A DNA stretch of 64,000 nt from Autumnicola psychrophila. Lineage in GTDB: Bacteria > Bacteroidota > Bacteroidia > Flavobacteriales > Flavobacteriaceae. A program made the translations under genes and the position numbers. The notes below the pieces were generated by a model, which had not been told where the DNA came from, did no database searches, and was given only the letters and a program-made list of their open reading frames with translations. Below are positions 8,448 to 17,216 of the stretch, in pieces (positions within the stretch are counted from its first letter, which is position 1; every line of letters begins with the position of its first letter). The DNA is taken from assembly GCF_031846645.1 (NCBI RefSeq), contig NZ_JAVRHN010000002.1:62001-126000 (forward strand), in the 5' to 3' direction.

Positions 8448-9305
8448 ATGATTCAATCCATGACCGGTTTTGGGAAAAGTGTTTCCGAACTCCCGACCAA
8501 AAAAATTACCGTAGAGCTGAAATCCCTCAACAGCAAAAATTTTGATCTTAATGCGCGGATTTCTTCTCAGTATCGCGAAAAGGAACTGGAATTGCGCAAA
8601 ATAATTTCAAAATCGCTTGTGCGTGGGAAGATAGATCTTTCAGTTTATGTAGAGAATACGGGAGAAGAAACTTCTTCTGTTCTTAACGAGGCCGTGGTTA
8701 AAAAATATATGGAGCAGCTACGCTCCCTGGTGAATGGTGATGAAACCGAGTTGCTGAAAATGGCAGTAAGGATGCCGGACGCTTTAAAAACCGAAAGGGA
8801 AGAAATTGACGAAACCGAATTTAGAGCCATTGAAGATGCAGTGGAAGAAGCCCTTACTGAAATCAATAATTTTAGGACAGATGAAGGAAAAGCACTGGAA
8901 AAAGATTTAAAATTACGGGTTTCTAATATCGAGGATTTATTGCAGCAAATTATAGAAATGGATCCCGACAGGATTGATGGCGTAAAGGAGCGGCTTAGAA
9001 AAGGCGTTGAAGAACTAAAAGATAACGTTGACGAAAACCGGTTTGAGCAGGAACTGGTTTATTATATTGAGAAATTTGATATTACCGAAGAAAAAGTAAG
9101 GCTGGAAAACCATCTTAATTATTTTAATGAGACGATAAACAGTGATGATTCCAACGGCAGGAAACTGGCCTTCATTTCTCAGGAGATGGGCCGGGAAATT
9201 AATACCATTGGCAGTAAATCCAATTATGCCCCCATGCAGCAGTTAGTGGTGCAGATGAAGGATGAACTGGAAAAAATCAAAGAACAACTTTTAAACGTAC
9301 TCTAA
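8448..9305 (+). CDS. yicC: YicC-family endoribonuclease
   Basis: A 285-aa protein of the YicC family. It has the invariant N-terminus MIQSMTGFG, the following ELKSLNSKNFDL segment, and the C-terminal DUF1732 domain with EMGREINTIGSKSN (about residues 245-258). YicC proteins are endoribonucleases implicated in RNA decay. The length matches the family. First gene of a tight three-gene operon: its stop overlaps the start of gmk by one base (TAATG). Confidence 0.93.
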   Translation: MIQSMTGFGKSVSELPTKKITVELKSLNSKNFDLNARISSQYREKELELRKIISKSLVRGKIDLSVYVENTGEETSSVLNEAVVKKYMEQLRSLVNGDETELLKMAVRMPDALKTEREEIDETEFRAIEDAVEEALTEINNFRTDEGKALEKDLKLRVSNIEDLLQQIIEMDPDRIDGVKERLRKGVEELKDNVDENRFEQELVYYIEKFDITEEKVRLENHLNYFNETINSDDSNGRKLAFISQEMGREINTIGSKSNYAPMQQLVVQMKDELEKIKEQLLNVL

Positions 9306-9889
9306 TGAAGGATGGTAAACTGATCGTATTTTCGGCTCCTTCCGGATCGGGTAAAACCACGATTGTTCAGCATTTGCTACAACAGGATGATTTAAAACTG
9401 GATTTCTCAATCTCAGCAACTTCACGTGAGCCCCGCGGAGATGAAGTAGATGGGGAGGATTACTACTTTTTGTCTTTAGAAGAGTTTAAAAGGAAAATAA
9501 AAGCCGATGAATTTCTGGAGTGGGAAGAAGTTTATCGTGACAATTTCTACGGAACACTTAAGAGTGAGATTAAGAGAATCTGGAGCGAAGGAAAAAACGT
9601 GATTTTTGATATTGATGTTGTAGGCGGGCTGGATATAAAAAATATTTATCCTGAACAAACACTGGCTGTTTTTGTAAAACCCCCAAGTATCGAAGAGCTT
9701 AAGATTCGGCTTAAAAAAAGAAAAACCGAAACTCTCGATAAAATAAATATGCGTGTTGCCAAAGCTTCTATTGAGCTGGCCACTGCGCCACAATTCGATT
9801 TTATCATAGAAAATAACAACCTGGAAGTTGCATTAGAGGAGGCCTACAACCTTGTTTCAAACTATGTTGGAGTAAATGTTGAGAAATGA
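9305..9889 (+). CDS. gmk: Guanylate kinase
   Basis: A 194-aa GMP kinase that phosphorylates GMP to GDP with ATP. The P-loop is APSGSGKTT (residues about 10-18). The GMP-binding segment has TSREPRGDEVDGEDYYF, and the lid carries the basic run RLKKRKTE. It is complete and of normal length. Start and stop overlap both neighbours (TAATG with yicC, ATGA with nadD), so the three are translationally coupled. Confidence 0.96.
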   Translation: MKDGKLIVFSAPSGSGKTTIVQHLLQQDDLKLDFSISATSREPRGDEVDGEDYYFLSLEEFKRKIKADEFLEWEEVYRDNFYGTLKSEIKRIWSEGKNVIFDIDVVGGLDIKNIYPEQTLAVFVKPPSIEELKIRLKKRKTETLDKINMRVAKASIELATAPQFDFIIENNNLEVALEEAYNLVSNYVGVNVEK

Positions 9890-10470
9890 ATAGAAAAGTA
9901 GGATTGTTCTTTGGTACATTCAATCCCATTCACATAGGACACCTTATAATTGCCAACCACATGGCAGAATTCTCTGATCTTGAAGAAATTTGGCTGGTGG
10001 TAACCCCTCATAATCCGTTAAAGAAAAAAAGCACTCTTCTTGACAACCATCACCGACTGGAAATGGCTTATCGCGCCTGTGAGCCTTTTGAGAAACTAAA
10101 ACCCAGTAATATCGAATTCGGGCTGGAGCAACCAAACTACACGGTGAAAACTCTCCTCCATTTGCAGGAAAAATTTCCCACAAACGAGTTTTGCCTTATA
10201 ATGGGTGAAGACAATTTAAAAAGTTTCCATAAGTGGAAAAATTTTGAAATGATCCTGGAGAACCATCAACTTTATATTTATCCAAGAATATCAGGGGAAA
10301 AAATTCAGAATCAGTTTAAGGACCACCCAAAGATTACTAGAGTGGCAGCACCAAGGATGGAAATTTCAGCAACATTTATAAGACAGGCCATTTCTGAAGG
10401 AAAAAATATTGGACCATTACTTAGTGACAGCGTATGGGAGTATATTCAACATATGAACTTCTATAAATAA
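9886..10470 (+). CDS. nadD: Nicotinate-nucleotide adenylyltransferase
   Basis: A 194-aa nucleotidyltransferase of NAD synthesis, joining NaMN and ATP to make deamido-NAD. The N-terminal motif GLFFGTFNPIHIGHL contains the adenylyltransferase HxGH signature (HIGH). The C-terminal ISATFIRQAISEGK contains the ISxTxxR motif. The first codon overlaps the gmk stop (ATGA). Last gene of the operon. Confidence 0.95.
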   Translation: MNRKVGLFFGTFNPIHIGHLIIANHMAEFSDLEEIWLVVTPHNPLKKKSTLLDNHHRLEMAYRACEPFEKLKPSNIEFGLEQPNYTVKTLLHLQEKFPTNEFCLIMGEDNLKSFHKWKNFEMILENHQLYIYPRISGEKIQNQFKDHPKITRVAAPRMEISATFIRQAISEGKNIGPLLSDSVWEYIQHMNFYK

Positions 10471-10471
10471 C

Positions 10472-10599
10472 AAGACTGTTTAAAAATTTTTTAAGCGCTC
10501 TTTTTTAGCTGATTGAACCTACTTTTTTCATTGTGGAACTACAAGCTTAGAACGTCGACTGCTCTCAATGTAGCACCCTCAAAACTTCTAAACAGTCTC
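10472..10599. repeat. Small element with 15-bp imperfect inverted ends
   Basis: AGACTGTTTAAAAAT at 10472-10486 and ACTTCTAAACAGTCT at 10585-10599 are inverted copies (13 of 15 bases match). They bound 98 bp containing GTCGACTGCTCTCAATG, a relative of the GAGCGGAGTCGAG repeat family. The element fills almost exactly the space between the convergent nadD and BON-LysM genes. It could be a miniature mobile element or a long-loop stem acting as a shared terminator. Confidence 0.5.
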
Positions 10600-10600
10600 T

Positions 10601-11107
10601 TTACTTTTCTGTTTCAATATCTGGTATTCTCAATACCTGACCGGGGTAAATCTTGTCCGGATCTTTTAACATTGGTTTATTGGCTTCAAAAATAATCAGA
10701 TATTTGCTGGAATCGCCATAGTGATCTTTTGCTATTTTACCGAGGCTATCTCCTCGTTCTACAGTATGAAAAATAGCTTCCGGCTCTTCGTCTTCCACAT
10801 CCATCCTGTCGTCTACCTGTCCAATTCCGGCAGTATTTCCCACTACCAATATAATCTTTTCACGGGTTGCCTGATCTTCTGCCTCGCCCGAAACGGTAGC
10901 CATATCGCCTTCAATAGTTATATCCAGATTATCAATATTTAATTTCAAGCTCCTGATATGCTCTTCCAGCCTGGCAGCAGCTTTGGCATTCTCCTGCTGA
11001 TTTTCTTTAGTCTTTTGCTCTGAGACTTCATTGTTCTTTTCGGTTGTAGATTTACCTATACCCAAGACTCTGGCTCCGGCTTCTTTAATAAAAGAAAAAA
11101 TGCTCAT
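10601..11107 (-). CDS. lysM: BON-LysM protein (YgaU/Kbp-like)
   Basis: A 168-aa protein with the Kbp/LysM architecture. It has a short N-terminal segment SFIKEAGARVLG, a BON domain (about residues 50-105, DNLDITIEGDMATVSGEAED) and a C-terminal LysM domain (about 112-162, ending in YPGQVLRIP). In E. coli the homologue binds potassium in the cytoplasm and contributes to K+ and osmotic stress responses. There is no export signal. Convergent with nadD. Confidence 0.9.
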   Translation of the reverse strand: MSIFSFIKEAGARVLGIGKSTTEKNNEVSEQKTKENQQENAKAAARLEEHIRSLKLNIDNLDITIEGDMATVSGEAEDQATREKIILVVGNTAGIGQVDDRMDVEDEEPEAIFHTVERGDSLGKIAKDHYGDSSKYLIIFEANKPMLKDPDKIYPGQVLRIPDIETEK

Positions 11108-11419
11108 AGCTGATTTTTATCTATTGTGGTATTAAGTTACAAAAGAGGAAGAACATCTCGGGATGTTGCTTATTAAAGTTTTGTTAGATTTAAGAAAACC
11201 ACCTCTGGCAGAGGTCGTCTTAACAATGACCAAAAACTGAAGAAAACATTTTTGGTATGAAAAAAAATATAGGCAACGGAAAGAATATATTAAATTGTTC
11301 TCAAAAAAGTTAAAATTTTTCCAATAATATTTAATAATCCTCAGTCCGCAAGCGCAAAAAAGGATTAAAATGAGTATCCTTAAATTTTTGCTTACTTTTG
11401 AAGAACATAAACTAAATAT
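11108..11419. other. Intergenic between divergent lysM and gpsA
   Basis: No gene is seen in this AT-rich stretch of about 310 bp. Its right end holds a plausible -7 box for gpsA, described separately. Confidence 0.5.
11393..11400 (+). promoter_or_regulatory. Probable -7 box of gpsA
   Basis: TACTTTTG matches TAnnTTTG and lies 19 bp before the gpsA ATG. No clear -33 TTTG stands at the standard distance. Confidence 0.4.
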
Positions 11420-12415
11420 ATGGATACATATCCGAAGTTTGCTGTTATTGGCGGCGGAAGTTGGGCTACTGCAATTGTAAAGATGTTATGTGAAAACATA
11501 GATCATGTACATTGGTATATGAGAAGTATTTATGCCGTGGAGCATATCAAAAAACAGGAACACAACCCAAATTATCTTAGCTCTGTTGAGTTTAATACAG
11601 ATCAGTTAAAGCTTAGCAATGATATTAATGAGACTATTAAGAATGCAGATTACATTATCTTTGCCATCCCCTCAGCCTTTCTAAAAAGGGAATTAGATAA
11701 CCTTCAGGTTTCCCTGGATGATAAAATCATATTTTCAGCAATTAAGGGTATTGTTCCCGAAACCAGCCTTATTGTAGGAGAACATTTTGAGGAATACTAT
11801 AACATTCCTTACGAGAACATTGGTGTAATTACAGGACCCTGCCACGCTGAAGAAGTCGCTCTGGAAAGACTCTCCTATTTAACCATTGCCTGTGCCGACG
11901 AGAAAAAAGCACAACTTATGGCAGATTGTCTGGGAAGTGATTATATCACCTGTAAAATCACCGATGATGTTACCGGAACTGAATATGCCGCAGTTTTAAA
12001 GAATATTTATGCAATTGCTGCAGGTATTGCTCATGGTTTGGGCTATGGAGATAACTTCCAGAGTGTTCTTATGAGCAATGCGATTAGGGAAATGAAGAAA
12101 TTTATTAAGAAAGTTCATAAGATGAAACGGAATATCAATGATTCTGCCTACCTGGGGGATTTACTTGTTACAGGATATTCCGTCTTTAGCCGTAACAGGA
12201 TGTTTGGAAATATGATCGGGAAAGGCTATACAGTAAAAAGCGCCCAAATGGAGATGAGTATGATTGCAGAAGGTTATTATGCTACAGAAAGTGCTTACAA
12301 AATCAATAAGGACAAACGTGCTAAAACTCCTATAATCAATGCGGTTTATGCTATCCTTTATGAAGGAAAAAATCCAAAGAAAGTATTCAAGAAACTTGCA
12401 GAGAAACTCGATTAA
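11420..12415 (+). CDS. gpsA: NAD(P)-dependent glycerol-3-phosphate dehydrogenase
   Basis: A 331-aa dehydrogenase reducing dihydroxyacetone phosphate to sn-glycerol-3-phosphate for phospholipid synthesis. The Rossmann glycine motif is FAVIGGGSWATAIVKML. Family motifs GPCHAEEVA (about residues 138-146) and the catalytic-Lys region AAVLKNIYAIAAGIAHGLGYGDN (Lys about 193) are intact. The length fits GpsA. Transcribed alone. Confidence 0.95.
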   Translation: MDTYPKFAVIGGGSWATAIVKMLCENIDHVHWYMRSIYAVEHIKKQEHNPNYLSSVEFNTDQLKLSNDINETIKNADYIIFAIPSAFLKRELDNLQVSLDDKIIFSAIKGIVPETSLIVGEHFEEYYNIPYENIGVITGPCHAEEVALERLSYLTIACADEKKAQLMADCLGSDYITCKITDDVTGTEYAAVLKNIYAIAAGIAHGLGYGDNFQSVLMSNAIREMKKFIKKVHKMKRNINDSAYLGDLLVTGYSVFSRNRMFGNMIGKGYTVKSAQMEMSMIAEGYYATESAYKINKDKRAKTPIINAVYAILYEGKNPKKVFKKLAEKLD

Positions 12416-12695
12416 AAATATAGAATTCTAATAGTTTTTACTCAATATCTTTTCTTTCCTCTATAATTTCTAAAGGAACAATTTTGCCTCATTGTTGAAT
12501 TTTAGGTCCTGTATTCAAATAAAATCATCGATGAAAAGCAACTTATCTTCGACGAAGATACAGGTTTAATTATCAGTCAGTTAAAATGTAGGGACTTTAA
12601 ATTAATTGTATTATAATTGTCCTGTGAATAATTTTACGACCCCACCTGTAAAGTATTTACAACCCAATATTATTACTAACTTAACCTAATTAAAA

Positions 12696-14339
12696 ATGAC
12701 TAAAAAACTACTTGGTCTTAGCTTTATTTTATCCGTTTTTCTTATTTCCTGTGAGTCGGATGATATTCAAAATCCCTCTTCTGAAGAAAAGTATTTCAGT
12801 GTAGAAAGCAATTCTTCAGAATTCAGTAAATCCATCAGTGATGACGGAGTTGGAGTTCTTGGTGTAACTTCTGTAAGTGATAACAGGAGTATGGATATTA
12901 TAGATTCTGATTCAGAAATTGGTAAAATTACACTGGAACAGATTGCCACAATTGAACCTCCTGTTCTCGATGGTAAAGCAATGCGCGCCAACCATGTTGA
13001 TATTGACGGAAATTATGCTTACGTTGCCTACACGAAAGAAGGCCCTACGTATTTAGGAGGAATAGATATTATAGACATCAGCGATAAATATGCCCCTAAA
13101 GTAGTTAGCAGAATGACTACAACCTATGCCGATGTAAACGCTCTTTTTTACAGAAATAATAAAGTTTTTTTCACAGGAGCTCTAAACACACCGGCTAGCA
13201 GCGGCTCTGAACGTGCATTTTTTGGGTCAATGGAAGCAATTAATGGAGAACTCGCTTCTGGATATGAATTAAATAATTTCTATGGTGGTCAGGCAGGGGT
13301 GGATATCCTGCCATACCAGGAAAATAATTTTATAGGAGTTAGCGGAAGTGAGAGTAGTATAGGCTATTACTCTGACGGACTTATTATGGAGTGGGCTGGC
13401 CTTGATTATGAAGATTTACGCGCTGCTGCACACTCTAACGGAAAAGTAGTGACATTAAGTGGAAAAGGCTACGTGATCATTATTGACGAATATGGTATAG
13501 ATAGACGGATTACTACCAAACCTCTAATTCCTGAGTCTAAGAGAACAATAGAATTTCTAAACGACCTACTGATGGTTTCTGAAGGCCCTAATGGTGTTGG
13601 TATTTACAATCTGGAAAGTGGGCAGGAAGTAAACAGGCTTCCTATTAATATGCTCCCTGATGCTGAAGTAGCCGAGGGCGAGAAAGTAACCAACGCAGTA
13701 ACCATTTTTAACGATTTTATATTAATGGCAAATGGTGGGGCTGGTTTTGGAATCACAAAAATTGATGAGAATTATAATGTTGTTGAAGAAGGAATAATTG
13801 AAATCGATGGATCTGCAAACTATGTAAAAGCAAAAGGAGATTATATTTTTGTTGCTTCAGGAACAGGCGGATTAAGAATTCTTAAAATGAGCCGCCATGT
13901 AGCTCCCGAAACAAGTTTCCTTGCCTGTTCGGACTACTCTGAATATTCCGGGGATAAGAACCTGAATATAAATTCCGGAGCTGTGGAATCATATGGCGGC
14001 TCGGTAACACTGAAACATCTTAACGTAGGTGGAATCCTTAACTTTTGTGGAGCTTTAAATATTGAAAAGAGTACGAATGTTAACAGCTTTGGAGAATTTA
14101 ATATGAGCGGAGCACTTGCCGTAGGACAAACCAATAAGAATGAAAATCTAACGGTAAACTCCAAATCCATTTTAAGGATTGAGGGGAGCCTCACTGTTTA
14201 TGGTGATTTAAACTTAAATAGTGGTGCAACACTAGAATTTGTTGGCGAAAATTCTTCTATCCATATCTATGGAGAGGTAAGAAAAGGACAAAATGTAACT
14301 ATATCAGGTAATTATACTGATACTTCAAATAAATTATAA
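12696..14339 (+). CDS. LVIVD-repeat propeller lipoprotein with C-terminal beta-helix-like domain
   Basis: A 547-aa lipoprotein. The signal ends at lipobox FLISC and the Cys is followed by ESDD, an acidic surface-export-type sequence. Residues about 85-400 hold repeats of LVIVD type (for example IDIIDISDKYAPKVVSR, then GYVIIIDEYG and LRILKMSRH), expected to form a beta-propeller. After a linker, residues about 425-540 are a Gly/Asn/Ser-rich region of regular short strands (LNVGGILNFCGALNIEKS, FNMSGALAVG, LTVYGDLNLNSG) like a bactofilin or small beta-helix. Probably a cell-surface binding or structural protein; no catalytic motif is seen. A terminator follows. Confidence 0.8.
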   Translation: MTKKLLGLSFILSVFLISCESDDIQNPSSEEKYFSVESNSSEFSKSISDDGVGVLGVTSVSDNRSMDIIDSDSEIGKITLEQIATIEPPVLDGKAMRANHVDIDGNYAYVAYTKEGPTYLGGIDIIDISDKYAPKVVSRMTTTYADVNALFYRNNKVFFTGALNTPASSGSERAFFGSMEAINGELASGYELNNFYGGQAGVDILPYQENNFIGVSGSESSIGYYSDGLIMEWAGLDYEDLRAAAHSNGKVVTLSGKGYVIIIDEYGIDRRITTKPLIPESKRTIEFLNDLLMVSEGPNGVGIYNLESGQEVNRLPINMLPDAEVAEGEKVTNAVTIFNDFILMANGGAGFGITKIDENYNVVEEGIIEIDGSANYVKAKGDYIFVASGTGGLRILKMSRHVAPETSFLACSDYSEYSGDKNLNINSGAVESYGGSVTLKHLNVGGILNFCGALNIEKSTNVNSFGEFNMSGALAVGQTNKNENLTVNSKSILRIEGSLTVYGDLNLNSGATLEFVGENSSIHIYGEVRKGQNVTISGNYTDTSNKL

Positions 14340-14365
14340 ATAATCAATCGAAGGCTAGGTTGGTT

Positions 14366-14402
14366 AAAAGCCCCATCTGATTTATTTCAGAGGGGCTTTT
14401 TA
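14366..14402 (+). terminator. Rho-independent terminator
   Basis: AAAAGCCCC at the left pairs with GGGGCTTTT at the right around an imperfect inner stem (TCTGA/TTCAGA). A T-rich tail follows, 27 bp after the stop of the LVIVD lipoprotein gene. Confidence 0.85.
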
Positions 14403-14435
14403 TTTATTTCAAGATTTATTTTCAAGTACCGGTAA

Positions 14436-14831
14436 TTATTCTGCTAAGATTCCCTTTTTTGGGATTACAGGAATAGCCCCGGCTTTATCTCCAGAAATGC
14501 TGTTTTCAGGAAAGAAGAATTTCTTCTCGAACATCTTATTTTCAGCAAAAAATGTCACCAGAAACTCATTGTTTAAAGACACTACATCATCCTGCATGTA
14601 TTCTATCTTTGCGAAAGAATGTGGAGGTAGTTTTTCCAGTTTATGCCGCATTGTGGAAGTCTGTTTTTCACCCTTAAAACCGCGGGCCACAATAAGGATC
14701 ATTTCAATAGAAATTCCTCGATTATTAATGATGTAAGCGTTCCATTCATCACTTCGGAATTCTTTATTAAACTCCCTTACCACAGCTACATGAACGTCTT
14801 TTACCTCAGGAATGTCAATATCTTTTCTCAA
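14436..14831 (-). CDS. Conserved hypothetical protein next to pheS
   Basis: A 131-aa soluble protein without signal or membrane segments, and no recognised motif. Databases of Bacteroidota often mislabel this neighbour as a Phe-tRNA synthetase subunit; nothing of a synthetase is visible here. The start overlaps the stop of the small membrane protein upstream (ATGA), so both are probably translated from one mRNA starting at pheS. Function unknown. Confidence 0.75.
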   Translation of the reverse strand: MRKDIDIPEVKDVHVAVVREFNKEFRSDEWNAYIINNRGISIEMILIVARGFKGEKQTSTMRHKLEKLPPHSFAKIEYMQDDVVSLNNEFLVTFFAENKMFEKKFFFPENSISGDKAGAIPVIPKKGILAE

Positions 14832-15004
14832 AACTCCTCTTCGACTTTACTTTTTACTTTATTCCAGATAATCCAGAGTATTACTGCAGCAACAATAAAC
14901 AATATTGCTCCAAAAAGGAATTCTATCACTTTTATAACAATCGTCACATAAAGGATAATTGCAAGAATAATTACCGCCAGAATAATAAAACCTGTTTTTT
15001 TCAT
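14828..15004 (-). CDS. Small two-helix membrane protein
   Basis: The start at 15004 (MKKTGFIILAVIILAIILY) is preferred to one seven codons upstream, because it gives a normal charged N-terminus. The product is 58 aa. Two hydrophobic segments (about residues 4-22 and 25-47) are followed by a charged tail KVKSKVEEEF. Function unknown. It lies 67 bp downstream of pheS and overlaps the next gene by 4 bp. Confidence 0.65.
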   Translation of the reverse strand: MKKTGFIILAVIILAIILYVTIVIKVIEFLFGAILFIVAAVILWIIWNKVKSKVEEEF

Positions 15005-15071
15005 AATAAAAAAATTACAAGTCACTTTCAGCTTTTCTGCGGCTGTGATGACTATGAATTAGTCCCTGAAT

Positions 15072-16091
15072 TTACAAAGAAGATCGGAATTGCTCCAGAA
15101 AACGAACATCATTTTCATAAAACATCCTGATATCGCCTATTTGATAAAGTAACATTGCAATACGTTCTATACCCATTCCAAATGCAAAGCCTGAATATTC
15201 TGTAGGGTCTATACCGCAGTTTTTAAGAACATTTGGATCTACCATCCCGCAGCCCATAATCTCCAGCCAGCCGGTGCCTTTGGTAATCCTGTAATCTGTT
15301 TCGGTTTCCAGTCCCCAGTAAATATCCACTTCTGCACTAGGTTCGGTAAAAGGGAAATAAGAAGGACGTAACCGGATTTTTGATTTTCCGAATAGTTGTT
15401 TGGTAAAATAAAGCAACGTCTGCTTCAAATCTGCAAAAGAAACATCCTTGTCTATATAAAGCCCCTCTACCTGGTGAAAAATACAATGAGAACGGGCAGA
15501 AATAGCTTCATTTCTAAAAACCCTTCCCGGCGAAATTGTACGGATAGGCGGTTTGTTATTTTCCATATATCGCACCTGTACTGAAGAGGTATGGGTACGA
15601 AGCAAAATATCGGGATCTGTCTGAATAAAGAAAGTATCCTGCATATCCCTGGCAGGATGATATTCCGGAAGGTTTAAAGCGGTAAAATTATGCCAATCGT
15701 CTTCAATTTCAGGTCCTTCAGAAACATTAAAACCAATATTTGAGAAAATCTCGATAATCTGATTTTTCACAACAGAAATCGGGTGCCGCGAACCAATTTG
15801 TACAGGTTCTGCAGGACGGGATAAATCGCCATAAACCCCTTTTTCTTCCTCTTTACTCTCAAGCTCCTCTTTTAAAGACGAAACTTTTTGCTGCGCTCCG
15901 GTCTTCAGCTCATTTATTGCCTGTCCAAAATCTTTTTTCTGCTCATTTGGAACATTTTTAAATTCAGCAAAAAACTGATTTAATATTCCTTTTTTTCCCA
16001 GGAATTTAATCCTGAAAGCTTCAATCTCTTCTGTCGTTTGTGCCTGAAAAGCTTCAACTTCAGCAATATATTCCTTTATCTTATCAATCAT
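15072..16091 (-). CDS. pheS: Phenylalanine-tRNA ligase alpha subunit
   Basis: A 339-aa class II aminoacyl-tRNA synthetase subunit. The N-terminal coiled-coil tRNA-binding region covers residues 1-90. The catalytic core includes the motif 2 region around RTHTSSVQVRYM and GRVFRNEAISARSHCIFHQV, and motif 3 GFAFGMGIERIAMLLYQIGD. It charges tRNA-Phe together with PheT, which is not in this window. Complete, normal length; first gene of the three-gene unit. Confidence 0.96.
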   Translation of the reverse strand: MIDKIKEYIAEVEAFQAQTTEEIEAFRIKFLGKKGILNQFFAEFKNVPNEQKKDFGQAINELKTGAQQKVSSLKEELESKEEEKGVYGDLSRPAEPVQIGSRHPISVVKNQIIEIFSNIGFNVSEGPEIEDDWHNFTALNLPEYHPARDMQDTFFIQTDPDILLRTHTSSVQVRYMENNKPPIRTISPGRVFRNEAISARSHCIFHQVEGLYIDKDVSFADLKQTLLYFTKQLFGKSKIRLRPSYFPFTEPSAEVDIYWGLETETDYRITKGTGWLEIMGCGMVDPNVLKNCGIDPTEYSGFAFGMGIERIAMLLYQIGDIRMFYENDVRFLEQFRSSL

Positions 16092-16520
16092 CCTGGATGT
16101 ATCTTTTTCAGAAAGGCAAATTTAAAAAAAATTGCGGCTTGAAAGGTTTTTTAAAGACTTTATAAAAACTTGTGATGAAGAAAATATACAAAAGTAGTTC
16201 GGAGTTTTTTGTTCGTAGTTCATCTCAGGAAATTGATAATTGCCATTTTGGAGTGTGCTCTTATAGTCGAGAGAGGAGAGTGGAAAGTTCATTGAACTCT
16301 TTACTTTTCACCATTTACAACTCACTACTCACTTTTACTCGATAACTTTTTACCTCTTTTCCTTCTCTGCAGGCCGATAATTGTCATTTTAGAGCGTGCT
16401 CTTTAGAGTTTGAAGTATTTCGTTCAGAGTTAGTGATTGGTAGGATTAAGAAGTTCAGGAGATCGAAAACTACCGTTTTTGGATGCTGTTATAGTGGAGA
16501 GAGGAGAGTGGAAACACTTT
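16092..16520. repeat. Intergenic block of short repeats
   Basis: No gene is seen. Three related copies of one unit can be aligned. GATAATTGCCATTTT leads at 16235, GATAATTGTCATTTT at 16376 and GAAAACTACCGTTTTT at about 16465. The first two continue with GAG(T/C)GTGCTC. The first and third continue into TTATAGTSGAGAGAGGAG and AGTGGAAA (to about 16282 and 16513). Between and after them lie pyrimidine-rich counterparts such as TTTTCACTTCTCACTCTTC, which could pair with the purine-rich runs. The leading sequence is the inverse of the AAAATGGCAATTTTCG motif found in other spacers. Confidence 0.65.
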
Positions 16521-17216
16521 TCACTTCTCACTCTTCACTCCTTTTACCGAAGATTCCTGAGTCCTATAGATAAATTCCATTAAAAAGTATACCGAAAGTG
16601 CTCCAAATGTATGCCAGAGCCAATGTGTACCCATTTCCAGATCATCCATATGTTTATCCATTGCCCTAAAGCTTACTGCGACGCTAAAACTCAGCAAAGC
16701 GAATAGAATCTGGAGAAAATGATGAAAATCTGTTTTAAAAAGATAATTAATTATAGGCAACAAAAGGCCAAGTGCTGTTCCCACGTAGTTCATGGATTCC
16801 TGATACCTTCCAAATGGCAAATATCGGACTCCGAAGACCAAAGTAAGGACGATAATTGCCGAAATTAGCCTTTGCCATATTCCGTGGGTGGATTTAACTA
16901 TAAAATATACTGAAACCGCCAGGCACAATAGTAAAATGGGTAACCAGTCCATAATTAGCCAAATTTCATGACTTCTTGTGGCGTGATAAACTGTACCTCC
17001 AATAAAGCCAATTATCAACACCGGGATGCTTAATGCCAGAAACTTATGATCTTTATAATCGGGATAAATTTTTTGCCCAAAATAAATAGCAAGTATCAGG
17101 AAAAAGACGTTGCTGAAAGTATTAAATGGCTCTACAGGAAACCTGCATGCTATCGTCTCCTGGTAAATAGGGCCGCTGTCGTTTGGGAAAGACAGCAATG
17201 TGACCACAGTTTCCAT
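16521..17216 (-). CDS. Ceramidase-like (CREST superfamily) membrane hydrolase
   Basis: A 231-aa integral membrane protein with about seven hydrophobic helices. Three spaced motifs match the CREST superfamily of metal-dependent membrane hydrolases (alkaline ceramidases, PAQR, Per1). They are the N-terminal E-x-x-x-C plus NTFSN (EPFNTFSNVFF), a Ser/His/Asp set in YHATRSHEIWLIMDWLP, and a C-terminal HWLWHTFG with two His. A zinc-dependent amidase acting on membrane sphingolipids or similar amides is inferred. It directly abuts the next upstream gene (no intergenic base). Confidence 0.7.
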   Translation of the reverse strand: METVVTLLSFPNDSGPIYQETIACRFPVEPFNTFSNVFFLILAIYFGQKIYPDYKDHKFLALSIPVLIIGFIGGTVYHATRSHEIWLIMDWLPILLLCLAVSVYFIVKSTHGIWQRLISAIIVLTLVFGVRYLPFGRYQESMNYVGTALGLLLPIINYLFKTDFHHFLQILFALLSFSVAVSFRAMDKHMDDLEMGTHWLWHTFGALSVYFLMEFIYRTQESSVKGVKSEK

